From positions 1-64,000 of the forward strand of contig NZ_JAPPUW010000014.1 of NCBI RefSeq assembly GCF_026712205.1: a stretch of 64,000 bases of DNA, read 5' to 3'. This stretch comes from Pelomonas aquatica. GTDB taxonomy: Bacteria > Pseudomonadota > Gammaproteobacteria > Burkholderiales > Burkholderiaceae_C. The notes beneath the pieces were generated by a model. The model was given only the letters and a program-made list of their open reading frames with translations, ran no database searches and was not told the DNA's origin. This document shows, one piece after another, positions 52,153-60,844 of the stretch. Made by a program: the position numbers and the translations under genes. The first letter of the stretch is position 1, and every line of letters starts with the position of its first letter.

Positions 52153-53454
52153 TCAGTCGCCGTCCACCCACTCCATGCGCGCCCCCAGCTCGCCGATGTG
52201 CTCGACGAAGTTGGGGTGGGCGCGGCGGATCGGCGTCGCATTCCTGATCACGCTGCGGCCCGGGATGCTGGCGGCCACCATCAGCAGCGCGATGGCGACG
52301 CGGATGATGTAGGGGCTCTCGACCTCGGCCGGGCTCAGCGGCTTGCCGCCGAAGGTGATCATGCGGTGCGGGTCGCTCAGGAAGGCGTGGGCGCCGAACT
52401 TGGCGAGTTCGCTGGTCCAGCCCATCGCGCCGTCGTAGACCTTGTTCCAGAACATCACGCTGCCCTCGGCCCTGACGCCCAGGGCCACGAAGATGGGCAG
52501 CAGGTCCACCGGCACATAGGGCCAGGGCGCCGCCTCGACCTTCTGCAGGATGGTGCGCGTGAAGGGCTCCTTGACCTTCAGCGGGCCGTCGGTGATCGCG
52601 CGGCTCCAGCCGTCCTCGTGATTGACCAGCACGCCGAACTTCGCGAAGGTGCGGTCCAGCAGCGGGAACATCTCCGGCGCGCCGTTCTTCACGCGCACGT
52701 CGCCGCCGGTGATGGCGCCCAGGGCCAGGAAGGTGACGATCTCGTGGAAGTCTTCCGTGAACGTGTAGTCGGCGCCGCCGAGTTCATCGACACCGGTGAT
52801 CTTCAGCTTGGACGTGCCGTGGCCCTCGATCTTCGCGCCCAGCATGGACATGAAGTTGCAGAACTCCTGCACATGCGGCTCGCTGGCGGCATTGGTCAGC
52901 GTGGAGACGCCGTCGGCCAGGGCCGCGCAGAGCACGAAGTTCTCGGTCGTCGTGACGGAGGCGTAGTCCGTCCAGTGCGCGTTGGCCGTCAGCGGCCGGT
53001 GCACGCGCAGGATCAGGCCGTCGGGCAGGCGCTCGACCTGGGCGCCGAAGCGCTCGAAGACCTCGACGTGCGGGTCGATCTCGCGTGCGCCCAGCGTGCA
53101 GCCCTTGACGTCGTCCTCGATGCGCGCCGCGCCGAAGCGCGCCATCAGGCCCGGCACCAGCATGATGGAGGAGCGCATCTCCTCGGGCAGGCGGTCGGCG
53201 TTGGGGTCGAAGCGGGTGTGCTCGTGATGGACGTCGAGGATGCCGGTCTTGAAGTCCAGCTCGACCCTGGAGCCGAGCTTGCGGAAGACCTCGACGATCT
53301 TCTTCACGTCGGTGATCTCGGGCACGCCGCGCAGGCGCACCGGAGCCTTGGTCAGCAGCGTCGCGCACAGGATGGGCAGGACGGCGTTCTTGTTGGCCGA
53401 GGGGACGATGCGGCCGGAGAGGGGCGTGCCGCCGTGGACGATCAGATGGGACAT
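52153..53454 (-). CDS. MurA-like UDP-GlcNAc 1-carboxyvinyltransferase (diverged paralogue)
   Basis: 433 residues, EPSP-synthase fold. Conserved features are SANKNAVLPILCATLL (Lys22 region), MRSSIMLVPGLMARFG, and KGCTLGAREIDPHVEVF with Cys119 in the place of the PEP-reactive, fosfomycin-sensitive Cys115 of E. coli MurA. Many other blocks differ from standard MurA, and it is longer than the usual 417-419. It is probably a second MurA-type enzyme; the standard copy is usually near hisG in this group. It is not in a cell-wall cluster here. Confidence 0.82.
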   Translation of the reverse strand: MSHLIVHGGTPLSGRIVPSANKNAVLPILCATLLTKAPVRLRGVPEITDVKKIVEVFRKLGSRVELDFKTGILDVHHEHTRFDPNADRLPEEMRSSIMLVPGLMARFGAARIEDDVKGCTLGAREIDPHVEVFERFGAQVERLPDGLILRVHRPLTANAHWTDYASVTTTENFVLCAALADGVSTLTNAASEPHVQEFCNFMSMLGAKIEGHGTSKLKITGVDELGGADYTFTEDFHEIVTFLALGAITGGDVRVKNGAPEMFPLLDRTFAKFGVLVNHEDGWSRAITDGPLKVKEPFTRTILQKVEAAPWPYVPVDLLPIFVALGVRAEGSVMFWNKVYDGAMGWTSELAKFGAHAFLSDPHRMITFGGKPLSPAEVESPYIIRVAIALLMVAASIPGRSVIRNATPIRRAHPNFVEHIGELGARMEWVDGD

Positions 53455-53561
53455 CGAATGAGGGAATTTCGGTGCGCGCAAGCGGCGCGCGTTGGCATTG
53501 TCGGCGTTTGCTGCGCGGCGCATCGGCCGCGGCCCGGAAGCTTTGTTCCGATCTGTGGGAA

Positions 53562-54359
53562 TCAATCCTCCGCCGCCGGGTCCAGCCGTCGAGCCCGGTT
53601 CAGCCGCCACGCGTCGGCCGGGTCGGTGAACACGGCCTCGGCCGTCGTGCCGGTCTCGCGGCCGGCCGCGTCGATGGCGATGCGCTTGTCGAAGACATAG
53701 CACTCACCCTCCCAATCGGCTGCGGCGTCGGGGAAGGTCTCGAGGAAGTTCAGGATGCCACCGTCCAGCTGGGCGATCTGCAGCCCCTGGGCCTGCATCC
53801 AGGCCGCCGTCTTCTCGCAGCGGATGCCACCGGTGCAGTACATCGCGACGGTCTTGCCCCGCCATTCTTCGCGGTGGGCCTCGACATAGGCCGGGAAGTC
53901 GCGGAAGTGGGCCACGCCGGGGTCGATGGCGCCGCGGAAGCGCCCGAGCCTGAACTCGAACGTGTTGCGGTTGTCGAGCACGACGGTGTCCGGGTCGGCC
54001 AGCAGCTCGCGCCAGCGCTGCGGGCCGACGTGGGTGTCGGTCGCGTCGCCGCGCACCCCCGCCACGCCGAAGGCGACGATCTCGCGCTTGACCGACACCT
54101 TGAAGCGGCTGAAGGGCCGGCGCTCGCAGGCGTTGTGCTTGCAGTGCAGGCCGGCCAGGCCGGGCTGCAATTGCAGCTCGGCCTCCAGGGCCTGCACGGC
54201 CTCGGCCGCGCCGGCAATGGCGGCGCTGAGGCCCTCCTTGGCCACCAGCACGACGCCGCCGAGGGCCAGCGCCGCGCCGCGTTCGCGCAGCCAGCCGGCG
54301 AAGGCGCCGGGGTCCGCCATCGGGGTAAAACGGTAGAAGGAGCTGTGCAGCAGGGCCAT
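53562..54359 (-). CDS. trhO: tRNA uridine(34) hydroxylase, rhodanese type
   Basis: 265 residues, YceA/TrhO family. An N-terminal acylphosphatase-like domain (FYRFTPMADPGAFAGWL, GVVLVAKEGLSAAI) is followed by a rhodanese domain with VVLDNRNTFEFRLGRFRGA and catalytic-loop Cys in MYCTGGIRCEKTAAWM. It makes 5-hydroxyuridine at tRNA position 34 using oxygen, a step toward cmo5U/mcmo5U. It is divergent from psd with 34 bp between start codons. Confidence 0.93.
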   Translation of the reverse strand: MALLHSSFYRFTPMADPGAFAGWLRERGAALALGGVVLVAKEGLSAAIAGAAEAVQALEAELQLQPGLAGLHCKHNACERRPFSRFKVSVKREIVAFGVAGVRGDATDTHVGPQRWRELLADPDTVVLDNRNTFEFRLGRFRGAIDPGVAHFRDFPAYVEAHREEWRGKTVAMYCTGGIRCEKTAAWMQAQGLQIAQLDGGILNFLETFPDAAADWEGECYVFDKRIAIDAAGRETGTTAEAVFTDPADAWRLNRARRLDPAAED

Positions 54360-54393
54360 GAGGGCGAATTGTCGACCCGTACACTGCCGCGCC

Positions 54394-55230
54394 ATGTCCG
54401 ACCGCCTCGCCGTCCTGCCCCAATACCTGCTGCCGAAACTGGCGCTGACCCGCCTCGCCGGCCATTTCGCGGCCAAGCCCATGGGGGGCATCACGACCTC
54501 GGCGATCCGCCGCTTCGTCGTGCGCTACGGCGTCGACATGGCCGAGGCGGCCCAGCCCGACATCGGCGCCTACACGACCTTCAACGACTTCTTCACGCGG
54601 GCACTGAAGCCCGGCGCACGGCCCATCGCCACCGCGCCGCTGGTCTGCCCCGTGGACGGCTCGATCAGCCAGGTCGGCCGCATCGCCGGCGACCAGATCT
54701 TCCAGGCCAAGGGCCGGGCCTTCACGGCCGCTGCCCTGGTCGGCGGCGACGCCCAACTGGCCGCGCAATTCCAGGACGGCCTGTTCGCCAACCTCTACCT
54801 CAGCCCCCGGGACTACCACCGCATCCACATGCCGGCCTCCGGCCGCCTGGTGCGCATGGTGCATGTGCCGGGCGAGCTGTTCTCGGTGAACCCGACGACG
54901 GCGCGCGGCGTGCCGGGGCTGTTCGCGCGCAACGAGCGCGTCGTCTGCGTGTTCGACGACGAGGCCCTGGGCCGCTGGGTGCTGGTGCTGGTGGGCGCCG
55001 CCATCGTCGGCAGCATGGCCACGGTCTGGCAGGGTCTCATCAAGCGCGGCGGCCCGGTGCGGGCGTGGGACTACGCGCCCGGCCAGGTCACGCTGGCCCA
55101 GGGCGCCGAGATGGGCCGCTTCCTGCTCGGCTCGACGGTCGTCATGCTGTTCCAGCACCGCGGCCTGCAGTTCAACCCGGCCTGGCAGCCCGGCGGCGCG
55201 ATCAGGATGGGTGAGTGGATGGCGCGCTGA
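54394..55230 (+). CDS. psd: Phosphatidylserine decarboxylase proenzyme
   Basis: 278 residues. The self-cleavage motif LGST (245-248) converts Ser247 into the pyruvoyl cofactor. PVDGSISQVG, SPRDYHRIHMPASG and HVPGELFSVNP supply the Asp-His-Ser machinery. It makes phosphatidylethanolamine at the inner membrane. A TACACT -10-like element ends 8 nt before the start. Its last 29 nt overlap a decayed GGDEF gene on the other strand. Confidence 0.95.
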   Translation: MSDRLAVLPQYLLPKLALTRLAGHFAAKPMGGITTSAIRRFVVRYGVDMAEAAQPDIGAYTTFNDFFTRALKPGARPIATAPLVCPVDGSISQVGRIAGDQIFQAKGRAFTAAALVGGDAQLAAQFQDGLFANLYLSPRDYHRIHMPASGRLVRMVHVPGELFSVNPTTARGVPGLFARNERVVCVFDDEALGRWVLVLVGAAIVGSMATVWQGLIKRGGPVRAWDYAPGQVTLAQGAEMGRFLLGSTVVMLFQHRGLQFNPAWQPGGAIRMGEWMAR

Positions 55231-55893
55231 CGAGCAGCGCCCCCGCCGCCTCCGGCAGCAGGAACTGGTCCTCGCCGAGGCGGGCCAGCAGGGCCTCGGG
55301 GGCAGGGCCTCGCGCAGCCGCCGCGCGATGGCCTGAAGCAGCGCGTCGCCCACCTCGTGACCCAGGCTCTCGTTGACGAGCTGGAAGCGGTCCAGGTCGG
55401 CCGACAGCAGCACAAAGCCCGGGCTGCCGGGGCGCGTCAGCTCGGCCAGCCGGTCCAGCGCCGCGTGGCGGTTGGGCAGGTCGGTCAGCTCGTCGTGCAG
55501 GGCCTGACGGCGCAGCGCCTCGGTGGCGCGCTCGGTCTCGCGGTGGGCGCGGCGCACGGGCAGCAGGATCAGCGCCGTCGCGAGGATGCCCTGCACATAG
55601 GTGCCGAAGACGTGGGTGAACACGGAGCGGGCCAGGGGCGGCGCGCCTAGTGGGCGGCGCCGGCCAGCTGCAGCGCGAGCGACGCGATGATGACGGCCGT
55701 GGCCGCGACGGCCTGCGCGGTAGTGCAGCGACCGCGCGCAGGCCGGGGCGAGCGCCACGCCGGCCGCGAGGCAGATATGGCTCCAGCCCCATTCGCCGAT
55801 GTGCCGGTGCTGCGGCTCCAGACGGGCCAGCACCAGCAGCGTCGCACCGAGCAGCGCGATCAGGCTGGTGCTGATCAATAACAACCCGGTCAT
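55202..55893 (-). pseudogene. Frameshifted membrane diguanylate cyclase
   Basis: Starting MTGLLLISTSLIALLGATLLV, the frame runs through membrane segments, shifts near 55720 (continuing as AQAVAATAVIIASLALQLAG), and shifts back for FTHVFGTYVQGILATALILLP and the GGDEF head DELTDLPNRHAALDRL. It shifts again near 55300 so that the active-site strand reads ARLGEDQFLLPE. At least three frame changes, a degenerate GGDEF motif and loss of the C-terminal half make this a pseudogene. It overlaps the psd end. Confidence 0.75.
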
Positions 55894-55996
55894 GGGGGCA
55901 TCGTGGCCAGGATGCCCCCTCCGACGCGAGCCCCGGCGCCTGCACGGCGAAGGCGGCCGCCACCGCCCAAGGGAGCCACCCCATGGCTCGGCTCGG

Positions 55997-56104
55997 TCGA
56001 AGCTCGCCGGCGGCATCGAAGGCGCTCAGCAGGGGCTCGTCGAACAGGAAGACGCCGGCCGCGCGGGCCTGCAGGTCCAGGCCCTGGATGCCGACGCCAC
56101 TCAC
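55997..56104 (-). pseudogene. Remnant of a MalK/UgpC-type sugar ABC ATPase gene
   Basis: A GTG overlapping the permease stop (GTGA) begins VSGVGIQGLDLQ, like the first residues of MalK-type ATPases. It jumps directly to AAGVFLFDEPLLSAFDAAGELR, the Walker B/D-loop segment (normally FLFDEPLSNLDA-LR). The Walker A and signature regions between are missing, and the sequence loses similarity after LR. This is an internally deleted ATPase gene at exactly the place the importer's ATPase should be. Confidence 0.6.
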
Positions 56105-56961
56105 TTGACGGCTCCCGCAGCAATGCCGCGGACGAACCAGCGGCCGGAGATCAGATAGACCAGCAGCGGCACGGCCGAGGTCAGCATGGTCGCGGCCATG
56201 TTGAGGTTGTAGAGGCGCTCGCCGGTCGTCGTGTTGATGACGTTGTTGAGCTGCACCGTCATCGGCAGGTGGTCGCGGCCGGCGAAGGTCAGGCCCAGGA
56301 TGTAGTCGTTCCACACGCCGGTGATCTGCATGATGGCCGCGACGATGAGCATGGGCGTGGACATCGGCAGCACCAGCTGCACGAAGATGCGCCAGAAGCC
56401 GCCGCCGTCCACGCGCGCCGCCTTGAAGAGCTCGCCGGGCAGGCCGGCGTAGTAGTTGCGAAACAGCAGGGTCATGATGGGCATCGCGAACACGATGTGC
56501 ACGACGACGATGCCGGGCAGGCTGCTGTAGATGCCGATGGCGGCCTCCAGCTTGACGAGCGGGTAGATCATCACCTGGATGGGAATGAAGGCGCCCAGCA
56601 TCAGCGTGCCGAACAGCCACTCGCCGCCGCGCGGCTTCCACCAGCTCAGCGCATAGCCGTTGATGGCACCGAGCAGGATGGGCAGCACGACCGAGGGCAC
56701 CGTGATGGCGACCGAGTTCCAGAAGCCGCCGCGGATGCCCTCGCAGCTGACGCCCGTGCAGGCCTCGCTCCAGGCCGCGCGCCAGGCGTCGAAGCTGGGC
56801 GCGGCGGGCAGCGCGAAGAGCTGGCCGAGGCGGATCTCGTCCATGCTCTTGAGCGAGGTCGCCAGCATCACATAGAGCGGCAGCAGGAAGAAGGCCGCGG
56901 CGCAGATCAGGAAGGCGTAGATGCCGAGACGCGCCCAGGTCTGGGTGGCCCTGCGCTTCAT
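56101..56961 (-). CDS. Carbohydrate ABC transporter permease, MalG type
   Basis: 286 residues, six membrane segments. The EAA loop is ELFKAARVDGGGFWRIFVQLVLP, and DYILGLTFAGRDHLPMTV precedes the last segments, as in the CUT1 family. The large periplasmic insertion with two Cys (EACTGVSCEGIRGGF) is typical of glucose/cello-oligosaccharide systems. Its ATG overlaps the upstream permease stop by 4 nt. It is followed by the ATPase remnant. Confidence 0.92.
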   Translation of the reverse strand: MKRRATQTWARLGIYAFLICAAAFFLLPLYVMLATSLKSMDEIRLGQLFALPAAPSFDAWRAAWSEACTGVSCEGIRGGFWNSVAITVPSVVLPILLGAINGYALSWWKPRGGEWLFGTLMLGAFIPIQVMIYPLVKLEAAIGIYSSLPGIVVVHIVFAMPIMTLLFRNYYAGLPGELFKAARVDGGGFWRIFVQLVLPMSTPMLIVAAIMQITGVWNDYILGLTFAGRDHLPMTVQLNNVINTTTGERLYNLNMAATMLTSAVPLLVYLISGRWFVRGIAAGAVK

Positions 56962-57827
56962 GCCCGATCTCTCCGGCGGCTGCGCAGATAGGCCAGCGGC
57001 GCGACGAGGGCGAGCACCGTGATCAACAGCATCACCGCGCCGGCCGACGCGAGCGCGAGGTTGGCGCGGCCGAACAGGTGGTCCATGATGAACTTGGCCG
57101 GCACGTCGCTGGCCGTGCCGGGGCCGCCCTGGGTCATCGCGACGACGGTGTCGAAGACCTTGACGACGCCGGTGGCCAGCAGCGTGAAGACGGTGGCCAG
57201 CGTCGGCCCCATCATCGGCAGCACCACGCTGAGGTAGACGCGCCAGGTCGGGGCGCCGTCCAGCCGCGCGGCCTTCCAGATCTCCTCGTCGATGCCGCGC
57301 AGGCCGGCCAGCATCAGCGCCATGACGAGCCCTGCCCCTTGCCACGTCCCGGCGATGACGACGGTGTAGATGACCCTGTCCTGGTCGACGATCCAGTCGA
57401 ACTGGAAGTCCTTCCAGCCGAGCTGCTGCATCGCGTTCTGCAGGCCGCTGTCGGGGTTGAGCACCCATTGCCAGACCAGGCCGGTCGCGACGAAGGACAT
57501 CGCGTAGGGGTAGAGGAAGGCCGTGCGCAGCGCGCCCTCGCCGCGCACCTTCCGGTCGATGAAGACGGCCAGCAGGAAGCCGATGAGCATGGCCGCGGCG
57601 ATGTAGAGCACGCCGTAGACCGTGAGGTTGTGGATGGCCTGCTGCCAGCGTTCGTTGTCGAGCAGGCGCGCGAACTGCTGCAGGCCGACGAAGTCGTTGT
57701 TCGGGAAGGTGCGCGAGCTGGACACCGACGTCCTCGCAGTCCACAACGCCGTGCCGACATAGCCGACGACGACGATGACGGTCAGCGGCAGCAGTGCTCC
57801 CCAGGCTGCGAGGGAAGGTCGTTTCAT
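56958..57827 (-). CDS. Carbohydrate ABC transporter permease, MalF type
   Basis: 289 residues, six membrane segments. The EAA loop is EIWKAARLDGAPTWRVYLSVVLPMM, preceded by FLYPYAMSFVATGLVWQWVLNP, typical CUT1 features. It partners the MalG-type half. The start lies 2 nt after the binding-protein stop, so the operon is tightly packed. Confidence 0.92.
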   Translation of the reverse strand: MKRPSLAAWGALLPLTVIVVVGYVGTALWTARTSVSSSRTFPNNDFVGLQQFARLLDNERWQQAIHNLTVYGVLYIAAAMLIGFLLAVFIDRKVRGEGALRTAFLYPYAMSFVATGLVWQWVLNPDSGLQNAMQQLGWKDFQFDWIVDQDRVIYTVVIAGTWQGAGLVMALMLAGLRGIDEEIWKAARLDGAPTWRVYLSVVLPMMGPTLATVFTLLATGVVKVFDTVVAMTQGGPGTASDVPAKFIMDHLFGRANLALASAGAVMLLITVLALVAPLAYLRSRRRDRA

Positions 57828-57829
57828 CG

Positions 57830-59068
57830 TCAGGACTTCAGCGCGTTGACGATGTCCTTCTGGACCTTCTCGACCGGGACGTTGCGGTTCCAGTAGCCGG
57901 TCAGCACGTCCTGCAGCGCGCCGTTCTGGTCGGGCGTGATGTAGATCTCGCCGTTGCCGAGCTGGCGGGACTTGTCCTTCATCGCGGCCACGCCCATCTG
58001 GGCGCAGATGTCCATCTTGCTGGCATCCACGTCGGTGCGGATCGGGATGGAGCCCTTCTTGATGCTGAAGGCGACTTGGGTTGCCGGCTGCGTGATGACG
58101 CTGGCGAGCAGCTGCTGGGCCTTGATCTGGTCGGGCTTGTCGGTCTTGGGGAAGACCATCACGTCGCCCTGCACGATGTAGGGCGCGTTGGGGCCGAAGC
58201 CGGGGCTGCAGCCGTAGTCCTTGCCAGCCTCCTGCCGGGCCTGCGCGAACTCGCCCTTGACCCAGTCGCCCATGATCTGCACGCCGGCACGGCCATTGAT
58301 GAGCAGGGCGGTCGCGTCGTTCCAGTTGCGGCCCGGCGAGCCCTTGTCGGTGTAGCCCTGCAGGCGCTTGAAGGCCAGCAGCACCTTCTTGAAGTCCTCG
58401 CCCAGGATGGCCTTGGGGTCGCGGTCGCGGAAGACCTTCAGGTAGAGCTCGCGCCCGCCGTAGTGCGCCAGCGTGGCCGTGAAGACGATGCCGTCCTGCC
58501 AGGGCTGGCCGCCGTGGGCCAGCGGCACGAGGCCGGCGGCCTTGAGCTTGTCCAGCGCGGCGAAGAGCTCGTCGAAGCTCCTGGGCTCCGCGGCGATGCC
58601 GGCCTTCCTGAACGCGGCTCTGGAGTACCAGAACCACGTCATGTTGTGGATGTCGACCGGCGCGGCGTAGTAGTGGCCCTTGACCTTGATGGCCTGCAGG
58701 ACGGTCTCGGGCAGGAACTTGTCCCAGCCGTCGCGCTGGGCCACGGCGTCGACGTTGTTCAGCATGCCCTGGTCGACGATGTCGCGGAACTGCTGCGTCG
58801 TGTTGAACTGCGCGGCCGTCGGCGGGTTGCCGCCGGCGATGCGGTTGATGGCGACCGAGCGGGCCTGCTCGCCCAAAGCGACGGCGGTGTCCACCCAGAC
58901 GCCGCCCTGCGCGCGATAGGCCTCGGCCAGCGTCTTGACGGCGGCGGACTCGCCGCCCGAGGTCCACCAGTGGATGACCTCGGCCTTCAGCGGCGGCTGC
59001 GCGGTGGCGGGCAGGAGGGCCGCGGCGGCGAGCGCGGCGGCGGCCAGGGCGTGGCGGGGGGGCTTCAT
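57830..59068 (-). CDS. Sugar ABC transporter substrate-binding protein
   Basis: 412 residues. A signal peptide (HALAAAALAAAALLPATA) precedes the family-1 solute-binding fold: EVIHWWTSGGESAAVKTLAEAY, YYAAPVDIHNMTWFWYSRAAF, AGVQIMGDWVKGEF. The Trp/aromatic-rich pattern and His-Trp-Trp start resemble glucose/mannose or cellobiose binding proteins. The flanking GH1 and GH3 beta-glucosidases favour a beta-linked glucoside. Confidence 0.9.
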   Translation of the reverse strand: MKPPRHALAAAALAAAALLPATAQPPLKAEVIHWWTSGGESAAVKTLAEAYRAQGGVWVDTAVALGEQARSVAINRIAGGNPPTAAQFNTTQQFRDIVDQGMLNNVDAVAQRDGWDKFLPETVLQAIKVKGHYYAAPVDIHNMTWFWYSRAAFRKAGIAAEPRSFDELFAALDKLKAAGLVPLAHGGQPWQDGIVFTATLAHYGGRELYLKVFRDRDPKAILGEDFKKVLLAFKRLQGYTDKGSPGRNWNDATALLINGRAGVQIMGDWVKGEFAQARQEAGKDYGCSPGFGPNAPYIVQGDVMVFPKTDKPDQIKAQQLLASVITQPATQVAFSIKKGSIPIRTDVDASKMDICAQMGVAAMKDKSRQLGNGEIYITPDQNGALQDVLTGYWNRNVPVEKVQKDIVNALKS

Positions 59069-59200
59069 CCGGTCTCCGGGTCTTGTGGGGCGGCGCGCGC
59101 AGTGTCTCGCGTCGGGCGCGGCTGCGCCTGAGGGACGACCCTGTAATCTTTCATTTAGAAATTGTTCTCTCCCCTTTGAATGTAGTCATCCATAGGTTAA

Positions 59201-60547
59201 TCATTCATTCAGAAACTGGCCGTACCAGAGGCCGCTGTCCTTCAGCGTGCGCTGCTGCGTCGCATAGTCCACATAGGCCAGGCCGAAGCGGCGCAGATAG
59301 CCTTCGGCCCATTCGAAGTTGTCCAGCAGGCTCCATGCGAAATAGCCCCTGACCGGCACGCCGGCGTCCATGGCCCGGCGCAGCGCGGCCAGGTGGCGCT
59401 GCAGATAGGACAGGCGTTCCTTGTCGTGCACGCGGCCCTCGGGGGTCGGCACGTCCTCGAAGGTGGAACCGTTCTCGGTGAGCTGGATGGCGGCGGGTGC
59501 GTAGTCGCGCTGGATGCGGGTCAGCAGGTCGACGAGGCCCTGGGGCGACACTTCCCAGCCGAAGCCGGTGCGCTCCACGCCTTCGCGCTCGACCAGTCTG
59601 GCGCGCATGGGGCCGCCGGCCGGGTCGTCGGCGACCCTCTCGGGGAAGTAGTAGTTCACGCCGAGGAAGTCGGTCGCGGTGGCGATGGCCGCCAGGTCGC
59701 CGGCCTCGACGCGCGGTGCTGCCTCGCCCAGCAGTGCCAGCGTGTCGGCGGGGTAGCCGCGGCCGGACAGCGGGTCCAGGAACCAGCGGTTGCGCAGGCC
59801 GTCGTGGCGAGCGGCGGCGGCGACGTCCTCGGCGCTGCCGGAGGCCGCGGCGATGGGGTGCAGGCTCAGCGTGATGCCGACCTGGGCGCCGGGCGAGTTG
59901 CGGCGGATCAGGGAAACCGCCTGGCCGTGGGACAGCAGCACGTGGTGGCAGGCCTGCATCGCATCGGCCAGGCTGGTGCCGCCGGGAGCGTGCACGCCCT
60001 CCCAGTAGCCCATCATGCAGGAACACCAGGGCTCGTTGTGCGTGATCCAGTGCCTGACGCGGTCGCCCAGGCGGCGCGTCACGGCATCGGTGTATTCGAG
60101 ATAGGCCGCGACGGTGTCGCGCGAGGTCCAGCCGCCGCCGGCCTGCAGCGCCTGCGGCAGATCCCAGTGGTAGAGCGTGGCCCAGGGGTCGAGGCCGCGC
60201 TCCAGCATGCCGTCCACCAGCCGGTCGTAGAAGGCCAGGCCGGCCTCGTTAACCGCATCGCGACCTTGCGGGAGGATGCGCGGCCATGCGACGGAGAAGC
60301 GGTAGGCGTTGACGCCGAGCTGCTTCGCCATGTCGAGATCCTGCGGCCAGCGGTGGTAATGGTCGCAGGCGACGAGGCCGTCGGAGCCATCGCGGATGCG
60401 GCCGGGCTGCTGGCAGAAGCGGTCCCAGATGGACTCGCCCTTGCCGTCTTCCTGGCCGGCGCCTTCGATCTGGAACGAGGAGGTGGACACGCCCCAACGG
60501 AAGTCGGCGGGGAAGTCTTGACGGGTCGGGGCCTTGCTGGAGCTCAT
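59201..60547 (-). CDS. bglA: GH1 beta-glucosidase
   Basis: 448 residues, full-length GH1. FPADFRWGVSTSSFQIEGA is the N-terminal signature. Acid/base Glu172 is in THNEPW and nucleophile Glu358 in LTENGS; WSLLDNFEWAEGY closes the barrel. No signal peptide, so it hydrolyses imported beta-glucosides in the cytoplasm. It is the first gene of the minus-strand sugar operon, 132 bp upstream of the binding protein. A LacI-type operator lies 170 bp before the start. Confidence 0.95.
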   Translation of the reverse strand: MSSSKAPTRQDFPADFRWGVSTSSFQIEGAGQEDGKGESIWDRFCQQPGRIRDGSDGLVACDHYHRWPQDLDMAKQLGVNAYRFSVAWPRILPQGRDAVNEAGLAFYDRLVDGMLERGLDPWATLYHWDLPQALQAGGGWTSRDTVAAYLEYTDAVTRRLGDRVRHWITHNEPWCSCMMGYWEGVHAPGGTSLADAMQACHHVLLSHGQAVSLIRRNSPGAQVGITLSLHPIAAASGSAEDVAAAARHDGLRNRWFLDPLSGRGYPADTLALLGEAAPRVEAGDLAAIATATDFLGVNYYFPERVADDPAGGPMRARLVEREGVERTGFGWEVSPQGLVDLLTRIQRDYAPAAIQLTENGSTFEDVPTPEGRVHDKERLSYLQRHLAALRRAMDAGVPVRGYFAWSLLDNFEWAEGYLRRFGLAYVDYATQQRTLKDSGLWYGQFLNE

Positions 60548-60717
60548 CAGGCGGACAGGGTGGCACCGGCAGCGAAGCCGGCGGTTTCATACGGGGTTGC
60601 AATCGAAGTGACAACAAGGCGCGTTCGGGTGACGGCGCCGGCGCTGCGCTCGGTGCCGGGCATGTCGTGCCTCCTGGTTCGTCCAGTTCGCTCGTCGGCC
60701 GGGTCGCGGTCGCAAAG

Positions 60718-60733
60718 ATGGAATCGGTTCCAT
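60718..60733. promoter_or_regulatory. LacI-type operator between GH1 and GH3 genes
   Basis: ATGGAATCGGTTCCAT has 6-bp perfect arms around a 4-bp centre. It lies 170 bp before the GH1 start and 111 bp before the GH3 start, so one site could control both divergent promoters. The LacI regulator encoded at 62830 is the natural candidate. Confidence 0.65.
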
Positions 60734-60844
60734 GTGCGGCGCAAATCTAATTCGGCGCCCTCGGAGTTGTCAACCGAAGTCGCCCCGGGATTGACGCTTG
60801 ATTTATCCAACACCTACCGTCGCGACCTCAAGCCCGAGACGACG

